A stretch of 12,302 nucleotides of DNA from an uncultured Mucispirillum sp. (lineage in GTDB: Bacteria > Chrysiogenota > Deferribacteres > Deferribacterales > Mucispirillaceae): assembly GCA_937890655.1 (NCBI GenBank), contig CALADT010000075.1, forward strand, positions 1 to 12,302. Reading direction: 5' to 3'. The number at the start of each line of letters is the position of its first letter. Position 1 is the stretch's first letter. The notes beneath the pieces are model-generated. The model was not told the origin of the DNA. It made no database searches and saw nothing but the letters and a program-made list of their open reading frames with translations. Shown piece after piece: positions 1 to 7,855 of this stretch. Position numbers and translations under genes: made by a program.

Positions 1-10
1 GAAAATTAAT

Positions 11-2052
11 ATGAAAATCCCTTTTTTATTTGGAATACACTGCCATCAGCCTGCAGAAAATTTTTATCACGTTGTAGACTGGGCAATTAATGAAAGCTAT
101 GCACCATTTTTAGAAGTAGCTGTAAAAAACAAAAAATTTAAGTTTTCTGCCCATTATAGTGGCTGGCTTTTAGAATATATTAGAACTCACAGGGAAGATG
201 TATTTAAAAACTTAAAACTTTTAAGTGATGAAGGTAGAATAGAATTTTTTACAGGTGGTTTTTATGAACCTATACTTTCTGCTATTCCAAGTGATGATAG
301 AATTGGGCAAGTAAAAATGCTTAAAAACTAAATAACCATTTTGGGCAAAACCCTGATGGCTTATGGCTTACAGAAAGAGTGTGGGACCCTGCTATTATAC
401 CAAATATGGCAGAATTAGGTATTAAAAATATTATAGTAGATGATTACCACTTAATAGCTGCAGGTTTCCCAAAAGAATCACTAACAGGCTATTTTAAAAC
501 AGAACAAGACGGCTATGATATGAACTTATTCCCTATTGATATGGGTTTAAGGTATTTAACGCCATTTAAACCCACAGAAGATGTTGTAAAACATATATTA
601 GAAGCAAAAGAGAAAAATGTTAAACTTATTTCCTGCTTTGATGATGGGGAAAAATTTGGTGTATGGCCTAATACATATGAATGGGTTTATAAAAAAGGCT
701 GGTTAAAAGATTTTATAAAAGCTATTGATAAAGAAAAAGAAATAGAATTTATGCATTATAGGGAAGCTGTGGAAAAAATACGTCCTGCTGGGCAAGTTTA
801 CTTACCTATTACAAGCTATGAAGAAATGGGCGAATGGTCATTATTTGCAGATTATACAGAAAAATTTGAGGAAGTAAAAAAATTCATAAAATCTTCTGAA
901 TATGCAAACTTTCAAGAACAGTTTTTAAAAGGTAGTGTATGGAAAAACTTCCTTGTAAAATACCCTGAAAGTAATAGATTACACAAAAGAACTGTTGATT
1001 TATCAGTGAGAAGTAAAAAACATAAAAATAATAAAGAATTCCTTGATTTACTTTATAGAAGCCAATGTAATGACTCTTTATGGCATGGTGTTTTTGGTGG
1101 GCTTTATTTACCTAACTTAAGAAATAACGCTTGGACGCCACTTATACAGGCAGAATTAATGTATGAAAAACTAGAAAAAATTAAACTACCTGTTATAGAG
1201 CAACCACGAGATATAGATAGAAATGGATATGATGAAGTTTATACTCGTTCAAAAGATTTTAACTGTATTTTTGAATCAAGAGATTTTGGACAGCTTACAG
1301 CTATTGAACTAAAAGATAAAAATTTTAATCTTTTAAATGTTATATCTCGTAAAAAAGAGGCGTATCATAGCAAACTATTAAAAAACATTAAAGAAAAAAC
1401 AGAAAATACTAAAAACGAAACAGCTTCTATACATGATATGGAATACTCCATAACTCAAGAAGAAGCAGATAGAATAATATATGACTGGTATAACAAAAAC
1501 TGTTTTGTGGACCATTTTATGGATAAATTCCAACTAGATACATATGAAAAATGTAACTTTAGAGAATTTAGTGATTTTGCTAACCAGCCGGCTGATACAT
1601 GCGAAGTGAAAAATGACAGCATTATTTTTAAAAGAAATGGTGGTTTATATATTGATAATGATATGATTAAAACAAGTATGGAAAAAACATACACTTTAAA
1701 AAATAATGCAATAGAATTTAATATTAAGGCAAAAGCCTTAAAAAAAGTTAATTTAGATTATAGCTGTGAATTTAATTTTCATTTTGCAGATGTAAGCCAA
1801 ATTACTATTAATAATAAAGAATATACTGAAAAAGGTAGCATAAAAACAAAACAATTTGAAATATATGATAAATTTTTAAATAAAAAGATTGCAATTTCAT
1901 TAGAAAAAGAGATAGAATTAGTATGGTTTACACTCTACACTGTATCACAATCAGAAATGGGTGTAGATTTAACAGTGCAAGGCTTAACAGTTGCACTAGG
2001 TATGCCTTTTGAAAAAGACTTAAATTTAAAAGGTTCATTAATTATAGGGTAA
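11..2052 (+). pseudogene. GH57 4-alpha-glucanotransferase, interrupted by a -1 frameshift
   Basis: Family GH57 amylomaltase-type enzyme (4-alpha-glucanotransferase, as in Thermococcus litoralis), which transfers alpha-1,4-glucan segments between chains in the cytoplasm. The reading frame starts at ATG 11, stops at TAA 329-331, and continues one frame back through 2052. Adding one base in the A run 323-327 restores about 680 aa, close to the ~660 aa of the archaeal enzyme. Motifs in the restored numbering: GIHCHQP near residue 8, GGFYEPI near 82, WLTERVW with the nucleophile Glu122, and FDDGEKFG with the acid/base Asp at about 211; TLGT has Glu123 and Asp214. The C-terminal half matches the DUF1925/DUF1926 part, including QCNDSLWHGVFGGLYLP. 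The downstream frame alone could start at GTG 379, but this begins just after Glu122 and lacks the HQP strand, so neither half should be active. First gene of the operon; upstream sequence is outside the window. Confidence 0.9.
322..331 (+). other. Frameshift point in the GH57 glucanotransferase
   Basis: The first frame is open up to TAA 329-331 and the second is open only from 325 (TAA at 322-324), so the crossover must lie within about 325-328, directly on the run of five A at 323-327. Six A would read M-L-K-K-L-N-N-H-F-G. The spacing from MLK to the WLTER motif would then be the same as in Thermococcus litoralis 4-alpha-glucanotransferase as recalled. A one-base loss in a homopolymer is the simplest reading: sequencing or assembly error, slippage variant, or real inactivation. 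Confidence 0.88.
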
Positions 2053-2057
2053 GCAAA

Positions 2058-3080
2058 ATGGGTGAATTAAGATATAATCCTGCTACAAAAAAATGGACTA
2101 TTATTGCTCCAGAACGTGGACAGCATAGAAATGCTTATATTACAAAAGATAAGGTTAATAATATACCATGCCCTTTTTGTGATAAAAATGGTGGTATTAA
2201 TACAAAATTAAGAAGCCTTTTTACTATTAATATGCAGGAAAGCTCCTCCCCTGCTTTAATTGTTACTCCTAACAAATACCCTGCTATGGGTATTGAAGGT
2301 ATGCTTATACGAGAAAAGCATGGGTTTTATGATACAGTTTCTTCCATTGGGGCTCATGAAGTTATAATTGATTCTTTTAGACATAATGTTGATGTGGCTA
2401 GCTATACAGAAGATGAACTTAATAACCTATTTACTGCTTTTAAAGTCCGAATTGCTGATTTAGAAAAAGATATCCGTTTTAGGTATATTGCAGCTTTTAA
2501 AAATATAGGTTATGAGGCAGGGGAAATAATTAACCACCCACATGCTCAAATTATGGCTATGCCTATTATACCAGAACAAGTTAGCAGGCAAATTCATGAT
2601 GCAGTATCTTACTATAAAACAAAAGAAAGATGTATGTATTGTGATATGATAAAACAAGAAAAACATGAAAAAGCAAGAATAATATTTGAAAACTATGAAT
2701 TTATAGCTTTTACGCCTTTTGCATCTTCATACCCTTTTGAAATATCCATATTTCCAAAAAAACATGAATGTGCGTATGAAAATTCATCTGAAAGCACCAT
2801 AAGACAGCTTTCAGATATTACAAAGGAAATATTTACAAGACTATCGCAAGTTTTAGGTAATCCTGCTGTAACAATATCATTAAGGCTTGCCCCTTATGTA
2901 AACCAAAGGCCTGATTTTAATAATGAACTTAAATATATTCAGCCCGCATTTCACTGGCATTTAGATATACGCCCTGTGGTAGCTAATTTATCTTTAAGTG
3001 AATGGGCTGCTAATATAAGCATTAACCCTGTTAAACCAGAGGATGCAGCGAAACATTTAAGAGAGGTAAATCAGATATGA
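2058..3080 (+). CDS. galT: GalT-like hexose-1-phosphate nucleotidyltransferase (HIT superfamily)
   Basis: 340 aa member of the galactose-1-phosphate uridylyltransferase family, which swaps a nucleotidyl group between a nucleotide sugar and a hexose-1-phosphate through a nucleotidyl-His intermediate. Visible: CPFC at 38-41 plus His100 and His160 as the structural zinc site; HPHAQ at 160-164 with His162 as the expected nucleophile; a second Cys pair CMYC at 192-195, His236 and HWH at 299-301, which look like a second metal site. The two-zinc layout and the Q-I-M-A-M-P-I-I-P stretch after the active site resemble the archaeal/Thermotoga and plant ADP-glucose phosphorylase branch more than E. coli GalT. 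It starts 5 bases after the glucanotransferase and its stop overlaps the glgA start. Family assignment is secure. UDP-galactose versus ADP-glucose as substrate cannot be decided; the glycogen context makes an ADP-glucose role possible. Confidence 0.88.
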   Translation: MGELRYNPATKKWTIIAPERGQHRNAYITKDKVNNIPCPFCDKNGGINTKLRSLFTINMQESSSPALIVTPNKYPAMGIEGMLIREKHGFYDTVSSIGAHEVIIDSFRHNVDVASYTEDELNNLFTAFKVRIADLEKDIRFRYIAAFKNIGYEAGEIINHPHAQIMAMPIIPEQVSRQIHDAVSYYKTKERCMYCDMIKQEKHEKARIIFENYEFIAFTPFASSYPFEISIFPKKHECAYENSSESTIRQLSDITKEIFTRLSQVLGNPAVTISLRLAPYVNQRPDFNNELKYIQPAFHWHLDIRPVVANLSLSEWAANISINPVKPEDAAKHLREVNQI

Positions 3081-4495
3081 ATATTATTCACATAACATCA
3101 GAAGCACTTCCTTTTTCAAGCACTGGCAGTATGGCTGAAACTCTTTTTTGCCTTCCTTTTGCTACAAAACGGGCAGGCCATGAAGTTTCTGTGTTATCTC
3201 CGTTATATGCTTCTATTGATATAGCAAAGCATAATATTAAGTCTACTCAGCTTAAAACATGGGTAAATGCTGGGTATGCAGTTTATGAGTTTGAAATTTA
3301 TGAAACATATTTAAACGATGTTCGCTATATCTTTTTAAAAAATGATGAGTTTTTTAACCGTGCTGGTTTATACGGTATGGGCACATTTGATTATGCAGAT
3401 AACGATATTCGTTTTGGCACATTTTCACAAGCTGCTTTAAACTTTTTAAAATACCACAATATAGAAGTGGATATAATCCACTGTCATAACTGGCAAACAT
3501 CACTTGTGCCTGTTTATAAAAAACTTCATTTTGATGATTTAAACTGTAAAGTGGTATTAACAATCCATTCTGTTGATAACCTTGGAGTATTTAATAAGTT
3601 TACCATTGAAGCACTTAACCTTCCATGGGAAATTTATAATATGGAAAATATAGAATATTATGATAATATTAGCTTTTTAAAAGGTGGGATTGTATTTGCA
3701 GATGCTATTACCACATTAAGCCCTACTTTTGCTCAAGAATTAATTAAAAATGGTGGTGGTATTGGTGTAGAAGAAATCTTTACAAACCATGCAGATAAAT
3801 TAGAGGGTATATTAAACGGTATATGCTCTATTATGTGGAACCCAAAAGATGATGCTAACCTTCCTGCTACATACTCCATAGAGGATATAAGTGGCAAAAA
3901 AGTATGTAAAGAAGAATTATGTAAAGAATTGGAATTAAACCCAGAATACCCACTTGTAGTTTTTATACAAAAAATGCTACCAGAACGTGGGCTTGATTTA
4001 ATATTAAACGCAGTGGAGGATTTTGCTACAAATAATATTAACATAATTATTTTTGGGCCAAATAATTCAAGCGATTATAACCAAAAATTCCAAGAGATTA
4101 AACAAAAGTATAATAATGTAAGAATAATATTTAGCGACCATGCAAATAAAAGCCAAAAAGAATACGCAGCAGCAGATATTGTGCTTATGCCTTCTATGTA
4201 TGAGCCTTGTGGTATAGGGCAGTTAATTGGTATGCGTTATGGTGCTGTGCCTGTTGTTAGAAAAACAGGTGGTTTATCTGACGGTTCAAAAGAAGCAGTA
4301 GAACAAGGTGTAGGGTTTACTTTTGATGAATTTAATTCTGAAGCTATGATGAAAAAAGTATTAAAAGCATGTGAGCTTATAACATCAGATAAACGAGATG
4401 AAGTAGTAAAAAAATTATTAGCTATTGACCATTCTTGGCAAAGTGCAACTCAGGAATATATAAAATTATATAATAGATTAATGGAGGGAAAATAG
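3077..4495 (+). CDS. glgA: Glycogen synthase (GT5, GlgA type) with divergent N-terminal motif
   Basis: 472 aa, the usual GlgA length; GT-B fold starch/glycogen synthase that adds glucose from a sugar nucleotide to alpha-1,4-glucan ends. The GT5 pattern is clear: HCHNWQ at 135-140, TIHSVDNLGVF at 162-172, FLKGGIVFADAITTLSP at 200-216, GILNGICSIMWNP at 244-256, K299 and R304 in place of the usual Arg and Lys phosphate contacts, EPCG at 376-379 with the conserved Glu, and KTGGLSD at 396-402. The N-terminal K-T-G-G-L-x-D loop is altered to S15-T-G-S-M-A-E21, so the Lys15 that contacts ADP-glucose in E. coli GlgA is Ser. The start overlaps the galT stop (ATGA at 3077-3080), with a GAGAGG ribosome site at 3061-3066. 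Glycogen synthase is the best call; altered donor use or reduced activity is possible. Confidence 0.9.
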   Translation: MNIIHITSEALPFSSTGSMAETLFCLPFATKRAGHEVSVLSPLYASIDIAKHNIKSTQLKTWVNAGYAVYEFEIYETYLNDVRYIFLKNDEFFNRAGLYGMGTFDYADNDIRFGTFSQAALNFLKYHNIEVDIIHCHNWQTSLVPVYKKLHFDDLNCKVVLTIHSVDNLGVFNKFTIEALNLPWEIYNMENIEYYDNISFLKGGIVFADAITTLSPTFAQELIKNGGGIGVEEIFTNHADKLEGILNGICSIMWNPKDDANLPATYSIEDISGKKVCKEELCKELELNPEYPLVVFIQKMLPERGLDLILNAVEDFATNNINIIIFGPNNSSDYNQKFQEIKQKYNNVRIIFSDHANKSQKEYAAADIVLMPSMYEPCGIGQLIGMRYGAVPVVRKTGGLSDGSKEAVEQGVGFTFDEFNSEAMMKKVLKACELITSDKRDEVVKKLLAIDHSWQSATQEYIKLYNRLMEGK

Positions 4496-4499
4496 TAAT

Positions 4500-5231
4500 A
4501 TGAAGTTGGATAAACTTACAAAAAAGGAATTACAAGATTTAGCTACCACAAAAAAAATAAAAGGCAGAAGTAAAATGGGTAAAGAGGAGTTAATAAAAGC
4601 ACTTGAGCCGTTTTATATAGAACCGGCCCCTGCCCGTGATGCTTTAGAAGCTGAAGCAAAAAAAGAACAAAATGTAGGCTACACTTATGTGGAAGAAAAA
4701 TCACCTATAAAAATTAAGCGTGATGAATACCCTATTCCACCTTATTATAATAAAGATACTATCGCTTTTATGCCTGTTGACCCTTCTAAAGAGTATGTAT
4801 ATTGGGAAATAAGTGATTATACACTTAATAGATTTAAAAGCGAATTAAGGCTGCCTGAAACAAAAATTGTTTTAAAAATATTTTCTAGTATTGATAATTA
4901 TACTTCAGAAGCAGCATCTGTTACTGTTGATAAAATCGGTAACTGGTTTTTTAATATCTATGCTCCTGACACTTTATTATGGTCTGAAATTGGCCTTATT
5001 GATTCTAACGGCGCTTTTCATGCCATATTAAAATCAAATAAAGTGCGTATGCCTTCTGACAAAGTTTCTGATATAGTAGACCAAGAAACATGGATGACTA
5101 TCGGTGGCAATTTAGATAAACTTTACGAACTTTCAGGTGTAGGGTTAAAAAGCAGTGTTACTATTAATACTGAGATTGTAAAACATATATCACAACACAT
5201 AGGTTCTTCTGGTGTGTTGAAGGATAAATAA
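4500..5231 (+). CDS. SAP/Rho_N + DUF4912 protein of the glycogen operon
   Basis: 243 aa, no signal peptide or membrane segment, so cytoplasmic. Residues about 5-36 form a short helix-extended-helix of SAP / Rho N-terminal type (LTKKELQDLA, then GKEELIKAL), a fold usually linked to nucleic-acid binding. A charged linker follows to about 80. Residues about 80-200 match DUF4912: PPYYNKDTIAFMPVDP, then YVYWEIS at 99-105, NWFFNIYAPDTLLWSEIGL, and the KVRMPSDKVSD tail. DUF4912 has no established function; it often sits next to GH57 branching enzymes, as here. It lies 4 bases after glgA, with a GGAGGG ribosome site at 4483-4488, and 2 bases before the branching enzyme, so it is probably co-translated with it. 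A carbohydrate-binding or enzyme-partner role is inference. The DUF4912 assignment is from recognition, not a profile search. Confidence 0.82.
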   Translation: MKLDKLTKKELQDLATTKKIKGRSKMGKEELIKALEPFYIEPAPARDALEAEAKKEQNVGYTYVEEKSPIKIKRDEYPIPPYYNKDTIAFMPVDPSKEYVYWEISDYTLNRFKSELRLPETKIVLKIFSSIDNYTSEAASVTVDKIGNWFFNIYAPDTLLWSEIGLIDSNGAFHAILKSNKVRMPSDKVSDIVDQETWMTIGGNLDKLYELSGVGLKSSVTINTEIVKHISQHIGSSGVLKDK

Positions 5232-5233
5232 TT

Positions 5234-6811
5234 ATGAAACAAGGTTACTGGATGTTGGTGCTGCATGCACATCTCCCATTTGTAAAGCACCCAGATTACG
5301 ATTATTTTTTGGAAGAAAACTGGTTATTTGAAGCAATTACAGAAACATATCTGCCATTACTTTTGAATTTAAAAAAGTTAGAATCAGAAAATGTTCATTT
5401 TAGATTAACTTCATCGGTTACTCCACCTCTTGCTGAAATGCTTGCTGATTATAATTTACGTGATAAATATGTAAAATATTTAGACAGAAGTATTGAACTT
5501 GTAGGTAAAGAGTTAGTAAGAACAAAAGATGATGTTAACTTTAAACCTGTTGTGGAAATGTATAGGGACCGTTTAAATACATTAAAAGGGTTCTTATTAA
5601 ACGATTTAGACGGTAGTGTATTAAACGGATATAAATATTTTCAAGATAAAGGTAATTTAGAAATTATTACATGTGGAGCAACCCACGGTTATTTACCTTT
5701 TATGACAAATGAAAAAGCAGTCCGTGCACAGTTAGAAGTGGCAGCACAAACCCATGAAAAACATTTTGGCAGACGCCCACAAGGTATATGGTTACCAGAA
5801 TGTGCATATTATGCAGGGCTTGAAACCCACTTAGAAAACGCAGGAATACGCTATTTCTTTGTGGATACTCATGGTATATTATACTCTAAACCTCGTCCAC
5901 GATACGGCACATATGCACCGGTTTATACAAAAAATGGTGTAGCTGCTTTTGGTAGAGATTATTTTTCATCTAAACAAGTGTGGAGCTCTAAAGAAGGCTA
6001 CCCTGGGGATTTATATTACAGGGACTTTTACCGTGATGTAGGTTATGATTTAGACTATGATTATATTTCCCCATATATTTGCCCTGACGGCACAAGGGTA
6101 TTTACAGGCTTAAAATATCATAGAATAACAGGAGATTCTGAATATAAAGAAGTTTACCAACCTGATATTGCATACAGTAAAACCATAGACCATGCAAAAC
6201 ATTTTGTTCACGGTAGAGAAGAACAAATTAATGAAGTTGGTGATATAATTGATAGAAAACCACTTATTATTTCTCCATATGATGCAGAGTTATATGGCCA
6301 TTGGTGGTTTGAAGGCCCTGATTTTCTAATGAATGTATTTAGGGAAATGAATAAATCACAGTCTGTAAAAGCTGTAACAGCATTGGAATATTTAGGGGAA
6401 TACCCTACTAACCAAGTTGTAGATGTAAACTCTTCTTCATGGGGTGACGAAGGTTACTATAAAGTATGGCTTAATGCTGGTAACGACTGGATATATCGTC
6501 ATTTACATTTTATGGCAGATAATATGTCATATTTGGCATATAAATATAAAGACGGCACAGATTCCATTAAAACAAGGTGTTTAAATCAGTTATTAAGGGA
6601 GCTTTTATTATGTCAAGCAAGCGACTGGGCTTTTTTAATAACAACAGGCACAGCAACAGAATATTCTACTGAAAGAACAAAAGAACATATATATAATTTT
6701 ATGAAATTATATGGAATGCTGGAAGACAGCAGAATAGATATGGGTTATTTAGAATGGCTTGAAAGTAAAAACTCTATCTTTCAAGGTGTTGATTATAGAA
6801 TATTTGCTTAA
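5234..6811 (+). CDS. GH57 1,4-alpha-glucan branching enzyme (DUF1957 type)
   Basis: 525 aa, matching the ~520 aa GH57 branching enzymes of Thermus and Thermococcus; makes alpha-1,6 branches in glycogen. All five GH57 regions are visible: HAHLPF at 11-16; CGATHGYLP at 148-156; GIWLPECAYYAG at 184-195 with nucleophile Glu189; SPYDAELYGHWWFEG at 347-361 with acid/base Asp350; SSSWGDEGYYKVWLN at 400-414. A C-terminal helical DUF1957 domain contains QASDWAFLITTG at 461-472. The insert at about 227-260, RDYFSSKQVWSSKEGYPGD among it, corresponds to the loop near the active site typical of the branching subfamily. Ribosome site AGGA at 5221-5224. Last gene of the packed operon, followed by the inverted repeat at 6812-6842. 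It is a different GH57 subfamily from the gene at 11-2052. Complete, with no missing catalytic residue. Confidence 0.93.
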   Translation: MKQGYWMLVLHAHLPFVKHPDYDYFLEENWLFEAITETYLPLLLNLKKLESENVHFRLTSSVTPPLAEMLADYNLRDKYVKYLDRSIELVGKELVRTKDDVNFKPVVEMYRDRLNTLKGFLLNDLDGSVLNGYKYFQDKGNLEIITCGATHGYLPFMTNEKAVRAQLEVAAQTHEKHFGRRPQGIWLPECAYYAGLETHLENAGIRYFFVDTHGILYSKPRPRYGTYAPVYTKNGVAAFGRDYFSSKQVWSSKEGYPGDLYYRDFYRDVGYDLDYDYISPYICPDGTRVFTGLKYHRITGDSEYKEVYQPDIAYSKTIDHAKHFVHGREEQINEVGDIIDRKPLIISPYDAELYGHWWFEGPDFLMNVFREMNKSQSVKAVTALEYLGEYPTNQVVDVNSSSWGDEGYYKVWLNAGNDWIYRHLHFMADNMSYLAYKYKDGTDSIKTRCLNQLLRELLLCQASDWAFLITTGTATEYSTERTKEHIYNFMKLYGMLEDSRIDMGYLEWLESKNSIFQGVDYRIFA

Positions 6812-6842
6812 TTTTTTGGGAAGATTTAATCTTCCCAAAAAA
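6812..6842. repeat. Perfect 31-base inverted repeat after the glycogen operon
   Basis: T6 + GGGAAGATT (6812-6826), a central T (6827), then AATCTTCCC + A6 (6828-6842): 15 complementary pairs. It begins directly after the branching-enzyme stop. The T run precedes and the A run follows the GC core, on both strands, so it is not laid out as a standard intrinsic terminator (which needs T after the stem). It could stabilise the 3' end of the operon mRNA, act as a partial terminator, or be a protein site. Confidence 0.75.
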
Positions 6843-6867
6843 AATGTCTAAATATAGGTAATTAGTT

Positions 6868-7473
6868 ATGAAATTTTCATTTAATAATAAGGATAATTTT
6901 TTTAAGGATTATAACCAAGCCTATGTATCTCCTCCTAAAAAAATACCTTTATTTATACGCATAGGTGGTTTTATATCACAAAAAATAGTAAAAAAAGAAA
7001 TAATGATACCAAAACTTTTAGCATGGTATCCTAAAACGGCTTTTTCTTCTGCTATATTAGAAAGCCTTGTGGCTCATGATGATAAAGAAATAAATAAACG
7101 TATGCTAAAAATAATAAGAGTTCAAGTTTCAAGTATGATAGCCTGCCCTTTTTGTATAGATATGAACGCTTTTGAATATGATAAAGCAGGCCTAACAAAA
7201 GAAGAAATAGAAGCCATAAGAGATGGTAACTATAATTATACATCCTTTTCAGATAAGGAAAAAATTATAATGGAATATCTGGCTATGGTAACAAATACAC
7301 CAGTAATAATCACAAAAGATATGGTAGATAAACTCCATAATAACTTTACAGAAAGGGGTATAGTAATAATTAATTCCACAGTAGCACAGGTTAATTATTG
7401 GGCAAGACTTATAAGGGGACTTGGTATTCCTGTTGCTGGCTTTGGGGATATTTGTAAAATTGAAAAAGAATAA
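6868..7473 (+). CDS. AhpD / carboxymuconolactone decarboxylase-like protein
   Basis: 201 aa, helical, cytoplasmic; resembles the CMD/AhpD-like alkylhydroperoxidase superfamily (PF02627 type). Core: RVQVSSMIACPFCIDMNAFE at 84-103 with redox Cys pair C93-P-F-C96, then a GLTKEEIEAIRDGN helix at 108-121, FSDKEKIIMEYLAMVTNTP and a closing helical pair ending NYWARLIRGLGIP. In AhpD the motif is CxxCxxxH; here the His position is Asn100, and the upstream Glu of the AhpD proton relay is not evident (Lys81 sits near it). A thiol redox function is plausible; true AhpD peroxidase chemistry is doubtful. It lies 56 bases after the branching enzyme beyond the inverted repeat, with only a weak ribosome site (TAGG near 6855-6858); it may be transcribed by read-through. 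Substrate unknown. Confidence 0.82.
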   Translation: MKFSFNNKDNFFKDYNQAYVSPPKKIPLFIRIGGFISQKIVKKEIMIPKLLAWYPKTAFSSAILESLVAHDDKEINKRMLKIIRVQVSSMIACPFCIDMNAFEYDKAGLTKEEIEAIRDGNYNYTSFSDKEKIIMEYLAMVTNTPVIITKDMVDKLHNNFTERGIVIINSTVAQVNYWARLIRGLGIPVAGFGDICKIEKE

Positions 7474-7588
7474 TAGTAATATATTACATAATTTTTGCTT
7501 TAATAACTTATTAAAAGTAAATATATTTGCTTTTTAAAGACGTCTACCCTATTAAAATTTTTACTATAGGTTTAGAATAGATATAGTT

Positions 7589-7617
7589 TTGACGTGGTTA
7601 TTTTGTGTTATTTTAAT
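7589..7617 (+). promoter_or_regulatory. Possible sigma70-type promoter
   Basis: TTGACG at 7589-7594, 17-base spacer, TTTAAT at 7612-7617; each box is one mismatch from consensus. In such AT-rich DNA a -10 match is cheap, but the -35 match with exact spacing is less common. It would start transcription near 7625 and feed into the terminator at 7816-7855. No experimental support. Confidence 0.35.
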
Positions 7618-7681
7618 AAGATTTGATGTTAAAGATAAATAGCTTTATATTTTATGAAAATAATTTATATATTTGTTATGG

Positions 7682-7707
7682 TTATGTAGTTTTATTATGT
7701 AGTTTTA
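7682..7707. repeat. 13-base perfect tandem duplication
   Basis: TTATGTAGTTTTA occurs twice back to back (7682-7694 and 7695-7707) in non-coding AT-rich DNA. Probably replication slippage; two copies only. Confidence 0.7.
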
Positions 7708-7815
7708 ATATGTATTCTGCTTATTATTATTTAAAATTATTCTTAATCTTTAATATTAGAAAGTAATATGGTTAGATATTTTAGTTTATAAAAAATAAAT
7801 GTAGAGTAAATAATA

Positions 7816-7855
7816 ATAGCTTTCTTATAAAATATTTATAAGGCTATATTTTTTT
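7816..7855 (+). terminator. Intrinsic terminator, + strand
   Basis: ATAGC (7816-7820) pairs with GCTAT (7843-7847); after a TTT bulge, CTTATAAA (7824-7831) pairs with TTTATAAG (7835-7842) around an ATA loop, giving 13 pairs. One A and seven T (7849-7855) follow, the normal intrinsic terminator layout for the + strand. It would end transcripts from the AhpD-like gene, about 340 bases upstream, or from a separate small transcript. Confidence 0.6.

Noticed and set aside
317..331. Programmed -1 ribosomal frameshift on the A-rich run in the GH57 gene
   Set aside because: In the reading frame the heptamer is T-AAA-AAC, not X-XXY-YYZ; slipping back would put tRNA-Lys on TAA. No clear downstream stem or upstream Shine-Dalgarno stimulator was seen, and homologues are not known to use frameshifting.
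1455..1694. Reverse-strand frames inside the large genes (for example 1455-1694, 3733-4044, 11290-11556)
   Set aside because: They lie antisense to well-supported coding sequence, have no recognisable domains and are shadows of biased codon use.
379..2052. Independent gene starting at GTG 379
   Set aside because: It would begin just after the catalytic Glu122 and lack the first strand with HQP. There is no ribosome site at 379, and the upstream in-frame sequence back to 325 is clearly the same enzyme.
7476..7487. 12-base palindrome GTAATATATTAC right after the AhpD-like gene as its terminator
   Set aside because: Only about four weak pairs are possible once a loop is allowed; the structure at 7816-7855 is much stronger.
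7626..7766. 46-codon small protein gene
   Set aside because: No Shine-Dalgarno, and a composition (Tyr, Phe, Leu, Asn) expected from random AT-rich DNA; it also spans a 13-base tandem duplication. Kept only as part of the possible transcript finding.
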